Source of the DNA: Sphaerotilus hippei
GTDB taxonomy: Bacteria; Pseudomonadota; Gammaproteobacteria; Burkholderiales; Burkholderiaceae_C
Direction: 5' to 3'
DNA: 64,000 nucleotides
Assembly (NCBI RefSeq): GCF_003201595.1
Contig: NZ_QJJS01000008.1
Coordinates: forward strand, 1 to 64,000
The position numbers and the translations under genes are program-made. The notes beneath the pieces are model-generated. The model worked only from the letters and a program-made list of their open reading frames with translations, searched no databases and was not told where the DNA came from. Position 1 is the first letter of the stretch, and the number at the start of each line of letters is the position of its first letter. Below, piece after piece: positions 40,436 through 48,952 of this stretch.

Positions 40436-42004
40436 TCAGGCCCGGCGCCGCCGGGCCGCCAGCGCCATGCACAGCGCACCGGCCCCGCCCAGCCCCCACA
40501 GCGGCCACAGGCGCCAGCGGCCCGCCCACCAGGCGTAGGGCGTGACGCCGCTGCGGCCCTGCACCTCGCCGACCAGCACGCCCCGGGTGTGCGGCGCCAG
40601 CTGGTGGGTGACCCGGCCGAGGTGGTCGATGATCACCGTCGCGCCGGTGTTGGTCGAGCGCAGCATCGGGCGCTGCAGCTCCAGCGCCCGCAGGCGCGAG
40701 ATCTGCAGGTGCTGGTCGACCGCGACGCTGCGGCCGAACCAGCCGATGTTGCTGACGTTGGCCAGCACCGTGGGCGCCCGTGCCGCGTCGGTGAACCCGG
40801 CGGCGATCTCCTCGCCGAACAGATCCTCGTAGCAGATGTTGGGCGCGATGCGCTCGCCCCGCACGTCGAAGGTCGGTGCGGCCAGCGGCCCGCGGCTGAA
40901 GTCGCCCAGCGGGATGGCCATCAGGTCGACGAACCAGCGGAAGCCCCAGGGGATGAACTCGCCGAACGGCACCAGGTGGTGCTTGTCGTAGCGGTAGGCC
41001 GGCGCCGCCGCCTGCAGGCCCAGCACCGAGTTGGTGTAGCCACGCTCGAAGCTGCCCAGCGGCAGGCCGATCAGCGCCGCGCCGCGGCCCTGGCCAAAAC
41101 GGCGCTGCAGGCCCGCCCAATAACCGTCGGGCAACTGCTCGGGCAGCAGCGGGATGGCCGTCTCGGGCGTGACCACCAGGTCGGTGTCGACCCGGGACAG
41201 CGCCTCGGCATGCCAGATCAGGCCGGCCTCGATCTGCGCGGGATCGAACTTCTCGTTCTGCGGCACGTTGCCCTGCAGCAGGGTCACGCTCAGCGTCCGG
41301 GTCGGCCGGGTGAAGTCACCGCCGGAGCCCGCGGGCGGGGTCCAGGCCAGGCCGGCCAGCAGGACCGGCACCGGCAGCAGCCGGACCGCCAGGGCACGGC
41401 CGGGCGACAGGCACCAGGCCGCGCCCAGTCCGGCCAGGGCCGCCGCCACCGCGCCCATGCCGTAGACGCCCACCCACGGCGCCAGCACGGCCAGCGGGCC
41501 GTCGATCTGGGCATAACCTGCGGCGCCCCAGGGAAAGCCCGTCAGCCACTGCGCCCGGGCCAGGTCGACCAGCAGCCACAGCGCCGCCCAACCCGCCACG
41601 TCGATCACCAGCCGGCCGCTGCGCCAGCGTGTCCAGGCGGCCACGGCCAGGGCGCCGTACAGGGCCAGGAAGCCGGCCAGGCCCAGCACCGCCAGGCCGG
41701 CCAGGGGCGCGGGCAGGCCACCGTAGCGGTGCATGCTGATGAACAGCCACCAGAAGGTGCCGGTGAGCGCCGCCGTGCCGTGCAGCCAGGCGAGCAGCGC
41801 ATGGCGCCGCACGCCGGTGCCGCGCCAGACCAGCGCCGCCAGCAGCCCCAGTCCCAGCACCTGCGCCCAGGCCCTCGGCACGGGGGCCAGCGCCCAGGCC
41901 TGCAGCAGACCGCCCAGCACGGCCACGACCGCCGCCCCGCCCGTCGGCCACGTCGCCGCCTGCGGGGTCGCCCGTGCGCCGCCGCGCCAGTCAGTGGCCG
42001 TCAC
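40436..42004 (-). CDS. lnt: apolipoprotein N-acyltransferase
   Basis: The 522-residue enzyme adds the third acyl chain to lipoproteins at the inner membrane. About six to seven helices precede a periplasmic nitrilase-like domain with the triad Glu (VTPETAIPLLPEQ), Lys (YDKHHLVPFGEF) and Cys (APNICYEDLFGEE). LQGNVPQNEKF starts the domain. The start is likely a GTG at 42004 that overlaps the end of corC by 14 bases. The lnt-corC pairing is conserved. Confidence 0.93.
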   Translation of the reverse strand: MTATDWRGGARATPQAATWPTGGAAVVAVLGGLLQAWALAPVPRAWAQVLGLGLLAALVWRGTGVRRHALLAWLHGTAALTGTFWWLFISMHRYGGLPAPLAGLAVLGLAGFLALYGALAVAAWTRWRSGRLVIDVAGWAALWLLVDLARAQWLTGFPWGAAGYAQIDGPLAVLAPWVGVYGMGAVAAALAGLGAAWCLSPGRALAVRLLPVPVLLAGLAWTPPAGSGGDFTRPTRTLSVTLLQGNVPQNEKFDPAQIEAGLIWHAEALSRVDTDLVVTPETAIPLLPEQLPDGYWAGLQRRFGQGRGAALIGLPLGSFERGYTNSVLGLQAAAPAYRYDKHHLVPFGEFIPWGFRWFVDLMAIPLGDFSRGPLAAPTFDVRGERIAPNICYEDLFGEEIAAGFTDAARAPTVLANVSNIGWFGRSVAVDQHLQISRLRALELQRPMLRSTNTGATVIIDHLGRVTHQLAPHTRGVLVGEVQGRSGVTPYAWWAGRWRLWPLWGLGGAGALCMALAARRRRA

Positions 42005-42881
42005 GCACCGGATCCGCGGGCACGCGGGTGACCTTGAACCAGCGCACCGCACCACCGCGGGTCAGCATGACGGCAAAACGCAGCCCGGCCACGTCGACCG
42101 CCTCGCCACGGCGCGGCACCCGGCCGAGCTCGTGGGCGACCAGGCCACCGATGGAATGGAACTCGTCCTGCGGCAGTTCGGCGGCGAAGTGCGCGTTGAC
42201 CGCGCTGATGTCGGTGTCGCCCGCCACCCGCTGGCTGCCGTCAGCCAGGGTGTAGATGCCGGACTCGCCGTCCTTGTCGTCGAACTCGTCCTCGATCTCG
42301 CCGACGATCTCCTCGAGCACGTCCTCGATGGTGATCAGCCCGGCCACCTTGCCGAACTCGTCGACCACCAGCGCGAGGTGGTTGCGGTTGGAACGGAAAT
42401 CGCGCAGCAGCTCGTTGAGGCTCTTGGACTCGGGCACGAACACCGCCGGGCGCAGCAGCGTGCGCAGGTTCAGGTCGGGCGAGCGCTGCAGCTTGAGCAG
42501 GTCCTTGCTCATCAGGATGCCCAGGATGTTCTCGCGATCGTCCTCGTAGACCGGAAAGCGCGAATGGCCGGTCTCGATGATGGCGGCGAGCACCTGGTCG
42601 TAGGGCGCCTCGATGTCGAGCAGGTCCATGTGCGGCGCGGCCACCATGACGTCCCCGGCCGTCAGGTCCGCCATGCGCAGCACCCCTTCGAGCATGGAAC
42701 GCGACTCGGGATCGATCAGTTCACGATGCTCGGCATCGGCCAGGGTCTCGATCAGCTCGTCCTTCGAATCCGGGCCCGGGGAGAGGAACTCCACGAGGCG
42801 GGCGAACAGGGTGCGTCGATCGGCGGGGCGCCCGCGCGCAGCCAGGCGCGGTGCCCGGGGACTGGGCTGAGGTTCGGACAC
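41991..42881 (-). CDS. corC: HlyC/CorC family protein with CBS domains
   Basis: The 296-residue protein has two CBS domains (ADLTAGDVMVAAPHMDLLD and PAVFVPESKSLNELL, with ITIEDVLEEIVGEIEDEFD) and a CorC_HlyC C-terminal domain (GDTDISAVNAHF...GLVAHELGRVPRRGE). It lacks the DUF21 membrane part, as CorC (YbeX) does. CorC is linked to Mg/Co efflux or ribosome-related stress. GTG start at 42881. The two genes are on one strand. Confidence 0.9.
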   Translation of the reverse strand: MSEPQPSPRAPRLAARGRPADRRTLFARLVEFLSPGPDSKDELIETLADAEHRELIDPESRSMLEGVLRMADLTAGDVMVAAPHMDLLDIEAPYDQVLAAIIETGHSRFPVYEDDRENILGILMSKDLLKLQRSPDLNLRTLLRPAVFVPESKSLNELLRDFRSNRNHLALVVDEFGKVAGLITIEDVLEEIVGEIEDEFDDKDGESGIYTLADGSQRVAGDTDISAVNAHFAAELPQDEFHSIGGLVAHELGRVPRRGEAVDVAGLRFAVMLTRGGAVRWFKVTRVPADPVRDGH

Positions 42882-43083
42882 GGACGGGTGCCTGAAGTGG
42901 AGAGGCGCCCAGAATAACGCAAGCCGATGTCAGCACGCCCCCTGGCGTGGCCCGCGGCGACGCCCCGGCACGACGGCCCGTGCGGCCTTGACAGGGCCCG
43001 CCCCTTGCAAGACATTGATCCGTCCCCACCTGGGCTGCCCCGAGGCGGGACCTCCCTGCCCCCACTTCACGCACACCTCCACC

Positions 43084-44121
43084 ATGTCCGACGGCCTCAT
43101 TCCCGCCACCATCCTCACCGGCTTCCTGGGCTCGGGCAAGACGACGCTGCTCAAGCGGGTCCTCAGCGAAGCCCACGGCCAGAAGATCGCCATCATCGAG
43201 AACGAGTTCGGCGAAGAGAACATCGACAACGACATCCTGGTGGCCGAGACGCGCGAGCAGATCATCCAGATGAGCAACGGCTGCATCTGCTGCACGATCC
43301 GCGAGGACCTGCGCGCCACGCTGGCCGACCTGGCCAGCCGCCGCCGCAAGGGCGAGCTGCAGTTCGACCGGGTGGTCATCGAGACCACCGGCCTGGCCGA
43401 TCCGGGCCCGGTCGCGCAGACCTTCTTCATGGACGACGAGGTCGCCGAAGGTTTCCTGCTCGACTCCATCCTGACGCTGGTCGACGCCAAGCACGGCGAC
43501 CAGCAGCTCGACGACCGCCAGGAAGCACGCCGGCAGGTCGGGTTCGCCGACCAGATCTTCATCAGCAAGACCGACCTGGTCGACGCGGCCGAGGTCGACG
43601 CGCTCGCCCACCGCATCAAGCACATGAACCCGCGCGCACCGCAGCGCCGGGTCAACTTCGGCGAGGTGCCGATCGCCGAGGTCTTCGACCTGCGCGGCTT
43701 CAACCTGAACGCCAAGCTGGAGATCGACCCCGACTTCCTCGCCGCCGACGACCACGCCGGCCATGACCACCACGACCACGCGCACGGCGAGCACTGCGAC
43801 CACCCGCACCACCATCGCCACGACGATGACGTGAAGTCCTTCGTCTTCCGCTCGAAGCGCCCGTTCAATCCGGCCCGCCTGGAGGACTTCCTCGGCAGCA
43901 TCGTCAACATCTACGGCCCGCGCATGCTGCGCTACAAAGGCGTGCTGAACATGCAGGGCACCGACCGCAAGGTGATCTTCCAGGGGGTGCACCAGCTGAT
44001 GGGCAGCGACCTGGGCCCGGCCTGGGAAGCGGGCGAAGAACGCCTGAGCAAGATGGTGTTCATCGGCATCGACCTGCCCCGCGAGATCTTCGACCAGGGC
44101 CTGGAGCAGTGCCTGGTGTGA
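43084..44121 (+). CDS. COG0523 (CobW/P47K) G3E GTPase
   Basis: The 345-residue metal-chaperone-type GTPase has Walker A GFLGSGKTT (13-21) and the ESSG-like IETTGLADPGP. It has the CxCC motif (GCICC, Cys67, Cys69, Cys70) and SKTDLVD. A His/Asp-rich loop around 220-248 (many HxH repeats) probably binds metal. The C-terminal CobW domain is intact. It precedes dksA in tandem. Zinc, cobalt or other metal delivery is the family role, and the metal is unknown. Confidence 0.88.
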   Translation: MSDGLIPATILTGFLGSGKTTLLKRVLSEAHGQKIAIIENEFGEENIDNDILVAETREQIIQMSNGCICCTIREDLRATLADLASRRRKGELQFDRVVIETTGLADPGPVAQTFFMDDEVAEGFLLDSILTLVDAKHGDQQLDDRQEARRQVGFADQIFISKTDLVDAAEVDALAHRIKHMNPRAPQRRVNFGEVPIAEVFDLRGFNLNAKLEIDPDFLAADDHAGHDHHDHAHGEHCDHPHHHRHDDDVKSFVFRSKRPFNPARLEDFLGSIVNIYGPRMLRYKGVLNMQGTDRKVIFQGVHQLMGSDLGPAWEAGEERLSKMVFIGIDLPREIFDQGLEQCLV

Positions 44122-44184
44122 CATGGAACCCACGCTCCGGGGCCGCAGGGTCATCAGGCCGTCCCGATCGGCCCCGGGCATGGC

Positions 44185-44190
44185 TACAAT
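44185..44190 (+). promoter_or_regulatory. candidate -10 element of dksA
   Basis: TACAAT preceded by GGC is a recognisable sigma-70 -10 in this GC-rich setting. The -35 is not clear. It would give a leader of about 200 bases before the dksA ATG. Confidence 0.45.
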
Positions 44191-44394
44191 CCGCGCGCCC
44201 GTCGAAGCTCGCTGGATTTCCAGGGGCGGACGCAGGTGGGCCGGCGCAGACGCCGGCAACGGGCCACCCGTCCCGAAGCACCCGCAGAGGTGTCGCCACG
44301 ATGTGCTGCGCCAGTCTGGCAGCCGAATGATCGCTCGCCGCACCCGGCTGTTGGATGCGGCGCCCCAGTTCCAGCCTGCCATCCGAGCCTGACC

Positions 44395-44883
44395 ATGTCC
44401 CAGAACGAATCGAACCGCACCATGTCGACGCAAGACCCTCAACTGGCTTCCGCCTGGAAGACCAAGGCCGGACGCGACCTGACGGACGCCGAAGTCAAGG
44501 CGATGCCCGAGAGCGAGTACATGAGCCCGCAACAGCTCGAGTTCTTCAAGACCAAGCTCGAGACCCAGAAGAACGATCTGCTGGCCAACGCGGGCGAGAC
44601 GACCGAGCACCTGCGCGAGGACACCTCGATCGTGCCGGACCCGGCCGACCGCGCGACCATCGAAGAAGAGCATGCGCTGGAACTGCGCACCCGCGACCGC
44701 GAGCGCAAGCTGCTCAAGAAGATCTCGCAGTCGATCTCCCGCATCGAATCGGGCGAGTACGGCTACTGTGACGAAACGGGCGAGCCGATCGGAATTCCTC
44801 GCTTGCTGGCACGTCCGACCGCTACACTGTCCCTCGAAGCGCAGCAGCGCAGGGAACTCAAGCAAAAACTGTTCGGCGACTGA
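44395..44883 (+). CDS. dksA: RNA polymerase-binding factor DksA, zinc-ligand-poor type
   Basis: The 162-residue protein has the coiled-coil with the tip motif DPADRA (Asp82, Asp85, Ala87) and the C-terminal globular domain. The four zinc cysteines of E. coli DksA are replaced by Cys125-x2-Thr128-x17-Ser146-x2-Ala149, so zinc cannot be bound in the usual way. This pattern is the one of zinc-independent DksA2-type proteins, and it also occurs widely in betaproteobacteria. It modifies transcription with ppGpp. The start is the ATG at 44395; another at 44422 is possible. Confidence 0.92.
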   Translation: MSQNESNRTMSTQDPQLASAWKTKAGRDLTDAEVKAMPESEYMSPQQLEFFKTKLETQKNDLLANAGETTEHLREDTSIVPDPADRATIEEEHALELRTRDRERKLLKKISQSISRIESGEYGYCDETGEPIGIPRLLARPTATLSLEAQQRRELKQKLFGD

Positions 44884-44932
44884 CCGAAGGGTCGCCTCGG
44901 CGCCCCGGGGAGCGGCGCCCGATCCACTACCC

Positions 44933-46729
44933 ATGGCTGACTCCACGGACTCCCCCAAGAGCGGTTTTTTCCGCAAGGTGGTGCGTTTCGCGCTCAATCC
45001 GACCACGGACTGGGCCGACCTGAACCAGTCGTCGGCGGAGTCGCGCGAGAGCGAATACGCCAAGACCGAACTCAAGGCGATGATCGAGCGCAAGCGGCGC
45101 AACGACTTCGTGCGCAAGCGCGAATTCGACATGCTGCGCAAGATCCGCCGCGAAGGCGTGACCGGCGAAGGCATCGCCGGCCTCGAGGGCCTGTCGCGCA
45201 TCGACGACTCCGAGGTGCGCATCAACGACAGCGTCGGTGCGCGCTCCGACCAGGACGTCAAGGACAAGATCGACGCGATCGAGCGCATGATGGTCGGCGA
45301 CTCGGCCGCCAGCCAGGCCCGCCGGGGTGCAGCCGTGGTGCGCTCCAGCCCGCCGCAGCGCAGCGACTCCTTCTTCGCCGCCACCACCGCACCGCAGGTC
45401 ATGCCGTCGACGCCGCTGCTCAGCGATGCGTTCAAGCCCACCACGCCGATGCTGATGGAGTCCGAGGAACGCGAGATGGCCGCAGGCCACTTCGGCGAGC
45501 ACAGCCTGTCACCGGGCGCCACCAGCACCCAGAGCGTGCGGGGCGATCTGTCGTCCGGCGGCCGCCTTCCGCGGGTGTCCGCGGTCGCGCCGCTGATGGA
45601 CAGCTCCAACGCCTATGCCGTCGAGGTGATCGAGCTGGCGCACGACCCGGACCTCGACGAGGCGGTCATCGCCTTCGCCAACGCCGACTTCGAGCACTGC
45701 GATCAGGCGCTGCAGAACCTGATCGGCGTCAACGGCTCGCGGGCCCAGCACGCGGAGACCTGGTTCGCGCTGTTCGACCTGTACCGGGCCACCGGCCAGC
45801 AGCTCAAGTTCGATTCGCTGGCGATGGACTACATGCAGCGCTTCGGCTGGTCGCCGCCGCAGTGGTTCTCGCTGCCGCGCCTGGTCGCCGATGCGGCCAC
45901 CGCCAGCAAGGGCCGCTCCGCGGCCACCACCAGCCACGCGCAGCTCGACGCCTCGGTGGGCTGGGTGGCGCCCGAGCGGCTCGACCTCGACGCGGTCGTG
46001 CAGCTGCGCTCGCAGCTGCTGCAGATGCCGCTGCCCTGGGTGCTGGACTGGCGCAACGTCCACCACATCGAGGTCGAGGCCTGCACCGCGCTGAGCCGGC
46101 TGCTGCACGACTGGGCCGACGAGCCCATCGACATGCGCTGGGTCGCAGGCGAGCGCCTGTTCACGCTGCTCGCCGAGACCGCCCCGTCGGGGGCCAAGGA
46201 TGCCGATCCGGCCTACTGGCTGCTGCGGCTCGAGGCCCTGCGCCTGGCGCAGCGACCGGCCGAGTTCGACCAGGCCGCGATCGACTACTGCCTGACCTAC
46301 GAGGTCTCGCCCCCGTCCTGGAGCCCGGCGCAGTGCTCGCTGCGCATGTCCGATGCCTCCGGCGTGGCGCAGGCCCTGCCCGACGAGCAGGTCCAGGAGA
46401 TGCAGCCGGGTTTCGTCGAGTCCAGGCCCTACGACGAAGAACAGCCGCACCAGATCACGCTCGAGCTCAACGGCCAGCTGGTCGGCGACATCAGCCTGCT
46501 GCTCAAGGAGATGGAAGCCCAGATCGGCGACGTGCGCCAGATCCAGGTGTCCTGCGCCCGGCTGATCCGCGTCGACTTCATCGCCGCGGGCGATCTGCTG
46601 AACTGGGTGCTCAACCGCCGCACCGAGGACCGCAGCGTCACCTTCGTCGACGCCCACCGCCTGGTGGCGCTGTTCTGCGGCGCGATGGGCATCACCGAGC
46701 ATGCCCGGGTCACGGTGCGCCGGACCTGA
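44933..46729 (+). CDS. large STAS-domain protein of unknown function
   Basis: The 598-residue soluble protein has a charged N-terminal segment (KTELKAMIERKRRNDFVRKREFDMLRKIRREG), a low-complexity middle (about 105-230), a helical repeat-like region (about 240-300) and a C-terminal STAS-like domain. The latter is visible in LPWVLDWRNVHHIEVEACTALSRLL and in QVSCARLIRVDFIAAGDLLNWV. No kinase or enzyme motif was found. Position between dksA and hslVU is common in betaproteobacteria. Function unknown. Confidence 0.75.
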   Translation: MADSTDSPKSGFFRKVVRFALNPTTDWADLNQSSAESRESEYAKTELKAMIERKRRNDFVRKREFDMLRKIRREGVTGEGIAGLEGLSRIDDSEVRINDSVGARSDQDVKDKIDAIERMMVGDSAASQARRGAAVVRSSPPQRSDSFFAATTAPQVMPSTPLLSDAFKPTTPMLMESEEREMAAGHFGEHSLSPGATSTQSVRGDLSSGGRLPRVSAVAPLMDSSNAYAVEVIELAHDPDLDEAVIAFANADFEHCDQALQNLIGVNGSRAQHAETWFALFDLYRATGQQLKFDSLAMDYMQRFGWSPPQWFSLPRLVADAATASKGRSAATTSHAQLDASVGWVAPERLDLDAVVQLRSQLLQMPLPWVLDWRNVHHIEVEACTALSRLLHDWADEPIDMRWVAGERLFTLLAETAPSGAKDADPAYWLLRLEALRLAQRPAEFDQAAIDYCLTYEVSPPSWSPAQCSLRMSDASGVAQALPDEQVQEMQPGFVESRPYDEEQPHQITLELNGQLVGDISLLLKEMEAQIGDVRQIQVSCARLIRVDFIAAGDLLNWVLNRRTEDRSVTFVDAHRLVALFCGAMGITEHARVTVRRT

Positions 46730-46738
46730 GCCTTGAAC

Positions 46739-46770
46739 CTTTGAACCGGTTTCAGGCACGAACCCCGTCA
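46739..46770 (+). promoter_or_regulatory. candidate heat-shock (sigma-32) promoter of hslVU
   Basis: CTTTGAA (46739-46745) and CCCCGTCA (46763-46770) resemble the sigma-32 -35 and -10 elements. The spacing of 17 is slightly long. The 193-base gap before hslV holds no other gene. Confidence 0.35.
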
Positions 46771-46922
46771 GCGCGCCCTCCGCGGCGCCCTGCCTCTTCC
46801 ATCCGGTAGGCCGGCGACAGGCCCGGGCCCGGTCGTCTCCGGGGATCGCTCACCGGCGGTCCCGCGGCGCGGCCCGTGGCCGACTGTCCCCTGCCCCGGT
46901 TCACCCTCCAGACAGGATCCCC

Positions 46923-47480
46923 ATGGAATCATCCTCCTCGTCATCGCCCAGTTTCCACGGCACCACCATCGTCAGCGTGCGGCGCGGCCGCACGGTGGCC
47001 ATCGGGGGTGACGGCCAGGTCACGCTGGGCCACATCGTCGTCAAGTCCAGCGCCCGCAAGGTCCGCAAGCTGCACCGTGACCAGGTGCTGGCGGGTTTTG
47101 CCGGCGCCACCGCCGACGCGTTCACGCTGTTCGAGCGCTTCGAATCGAAGCTGGAGAAACACCAGGGCCACCTGGTGCGGGCCGCCGTCGAGCTGACCCG
47201 CGACTGGCGCACCGACCGGGTGCTGCGCCGGCTGGAGGCGATGCTGGCCGTCGCCGACCGGGAGGCCAGCCTGATCATCACCGGCAACGGCGACGTGCTG
47301 GAGCCCGAGCACGGCATCGTCGCGATCGGATCGGGTGGCGCCTACGCGCAGGCCGCCGCGCGGGCGCTGCTGGCCCACACCGAGATGGCACCGGCCGACG
47401 TGGTGAAACGCTCGCTGGAGATCGCCGGCGATCTCTGCATCTACACCAACCAGTCCCACACGATCGAAACGCTGGATTGA
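46923..47480 (+). CDS. hslV: ATP-dependent protease subunit HslV
   Basis: The 185-residue proteasome-like peptidase has the N-terminal nucleophile Thr14 after a short serine-rich propeptide ([12 protein letters not shown]). [28 protein letters not shown], and [16 protein letters not shown] are conserved. The propeptide is longer than in most HslV. It forms a dodecamer capped by HslU, encoded 7 bases downstream. Confidence 0.96.
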   Translation: MESSSSSSPSFHGTTIVSVRRGRTVAIGGDGQVTLGHIVVKSSARKVRKLHRDQVLAGFAGATADAFTLFERFESKLEKHQGHLVRAAVELTRDWRTDRVLRRLEAMLAVADREASLIITGNGDVLEPEHGIVAIGSGGAYAQAAARALLAHTEMAPADVVKRSLEIAGDLCIYTNQSHTIETLD

Positions 47481-47487
47481 ACCCGAC

Positions 47488-48843
47488 ATGAGCGCCATGA
47501 CCCCCCTGGACATCGTCTCCGAACTCGACCGCCACATCGTCGGCCAGCATCAGGCCAAGCGGGCCGTCGCCATCGCGCTGCGCAACCGCTGGCGCCGCCA
47601 GCAGGTCGACGAGAAGCTGCGCCACGAGATCACGCCCAAGAACATCCTGATGATCGGCCCGACCGGCGTGGGCAAGACCGAGATCGCCCGGCGCCTGGCG
47701 CGGCTGGCCGATGCCCCGTTCATCAAGGTCGAGGCCACCAAGTTCACCGAGGTGGGTTATGTCGGCAAGGATGTCGACACCATCATCCGTGACCTGGTCG
47801 AAAGTGCCGTCAAGCAGGAACGCGAGCGCCAGGTCGTGCTGATGCGCACCCGGGCCGAGGACGCGGCCGAGGAGCGCCTGCTCGACGTGCTGGTGCCGCC
47901 CCCGCGCGGAGCGTCCAGCCCGCTGGGCTTCGGCCTGGGCGAGGTCGCCCCGGCACCCGCACCCGACAACGCCGCGCGCCAGGGCATGCGCAAGCGCCTG
48001 CGCGAGGGCACGCTCGACGACAAGGAGATCGACATCGACCTGGCCGCCGCCCGTCCGACGCTGGAGGTGATGAGCCCCGCCGGCATGGAGGACATGGCCG
48101 AGCAGCTCAAGGGCCTGTTCTCGCAGATGGGCCAGGGCCAGCGCGCGACCCGCAAGGTCAGGATCGGCGAGGCCCGCCAGCTGCTGATCGACGAAGAAGC
48201 CCGCAAGCTGGTCAACGAGGACGAGATCAAGACCCGCGCGCTGCACCACACCGAGCAGAACGGCATCGTCTTCATCGACGAGATCGACAAGGTCGCCACG
48301 CGCAGCGATGCGCAGGGGGCGGACGTGTCGCGCCAGGGCGTGCAGCGGGATCTGCTGCCGCTGGTCGAAGGCACGACGGTGACGACCAAGTACGGCCTGG
48401 TGCGCACCGACCACATCCTCTTCATCGCCTCGGGCGCGTTCCACCTGGCCAAGCCCAGCGACCTGATCCCGGAACTGCAGGGGCGCTTCCCGATCCGGGT
48501 CGAGCTGGCCTCGCTGAGCATCGACGACTTCGAGGCCATCCTCAAGAGCACGCACGCCAGCCTGATCAAGCAGTACCAGGCCTTGCTGGCCACCGAGGGG
48601 GTGACGCTGGACTTCGCGCCCGACGCCATCCGGCGCCTGGCCGAGATCGCCCACGGCGTCAACGAGCGCACCGAGAACATCGGCGCGCGCCGGCTGTCGA
48701 CGGTGATGGAGCGGCTGCTCGACGAGATCTCCTTCGAGGCGCCCGGGCTGCAGGGCACGACGGTCACGATCGACGCCGCCCTGGTCGACGCCCGCCTGTC
48801 GGATCTGGCGAAGAACGAGGACCTGTCGCGCTTCATCCTGTGA
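47488..48843 (+). CDS. hslU: ATP-dependent protease ATPase subunit HslU
   Basis: The 451-residue AAA+ unfoldase has Walker [10 protein letters not shown], the GYVG pore motif (EVGYVGKDV) and Walker [10 protein letters not shown]. The I-domain carries a Pro/Ala insertion near 130-155, and the C-terminal LSRFIL activates HslV. It is full length and follows hslV directly. Confidence 0.97.
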   Translation: MSAMTPLDIVSELDRHIVGQHQAKRAVAIALRNRWRRQQVDEKLRHEITPKNILMIGPTGVGKTEIARRLARLADAPFIKVEATKFTEVGYVGKDVDTIIRDLVESAVKQERERQVVLMRTRAEDAAEERLLDVLVPPPRGASSPLGFGLGEVAPAPAPDNAARQGMRKRLREGTLDDKEIDIDLAAARPTLEVMSPAGMEDMAEQLKGLFSQMGQGQRATRKVRIGEARQLLIDEEARKLVNEDEIKTRALHHTEQNGIVFIDEIDKVATRSDAQGADVSRQGVQRDLLPLVEGTTVTTKYGLVRTDHILFIASGAFHLAKPSDLIPELQGRFPIRVELASLSIDDFEAILKSTHASLIKQYQALLATEGVTLDFAPDAIRRLAEIAHGVNERTENIGARRLSTVMERLLDEISFEAPGLQGTTVTIDAALVDARLSDLAKNEDLSRFIL

Positions 48844-48952
48844 CCGGAGGTGGCGGGACCGGGGGGGTGCGACGCGGCACCCGCGGCAAAGCGGCCACAA
48901 TGCAGCATCGACATGCTGAATTGTTCACGCTTTCTCGCCCTGTCACGCCACC

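Noticed and set aside
42882-43083. Zur box upstream of the COG0523 GTPase gene
   Set aside because: No AT-rich palindrome like the Zur consensus is visible. Only short scattered repeats occur.
42721-45609. Long open frame on the minus strand opposite the COG0523 GTPase, dksA and the STAS gene
   Set aside because: It is a GC-driven shadow. The plus-strand proteins carry recognised motifs throughout.
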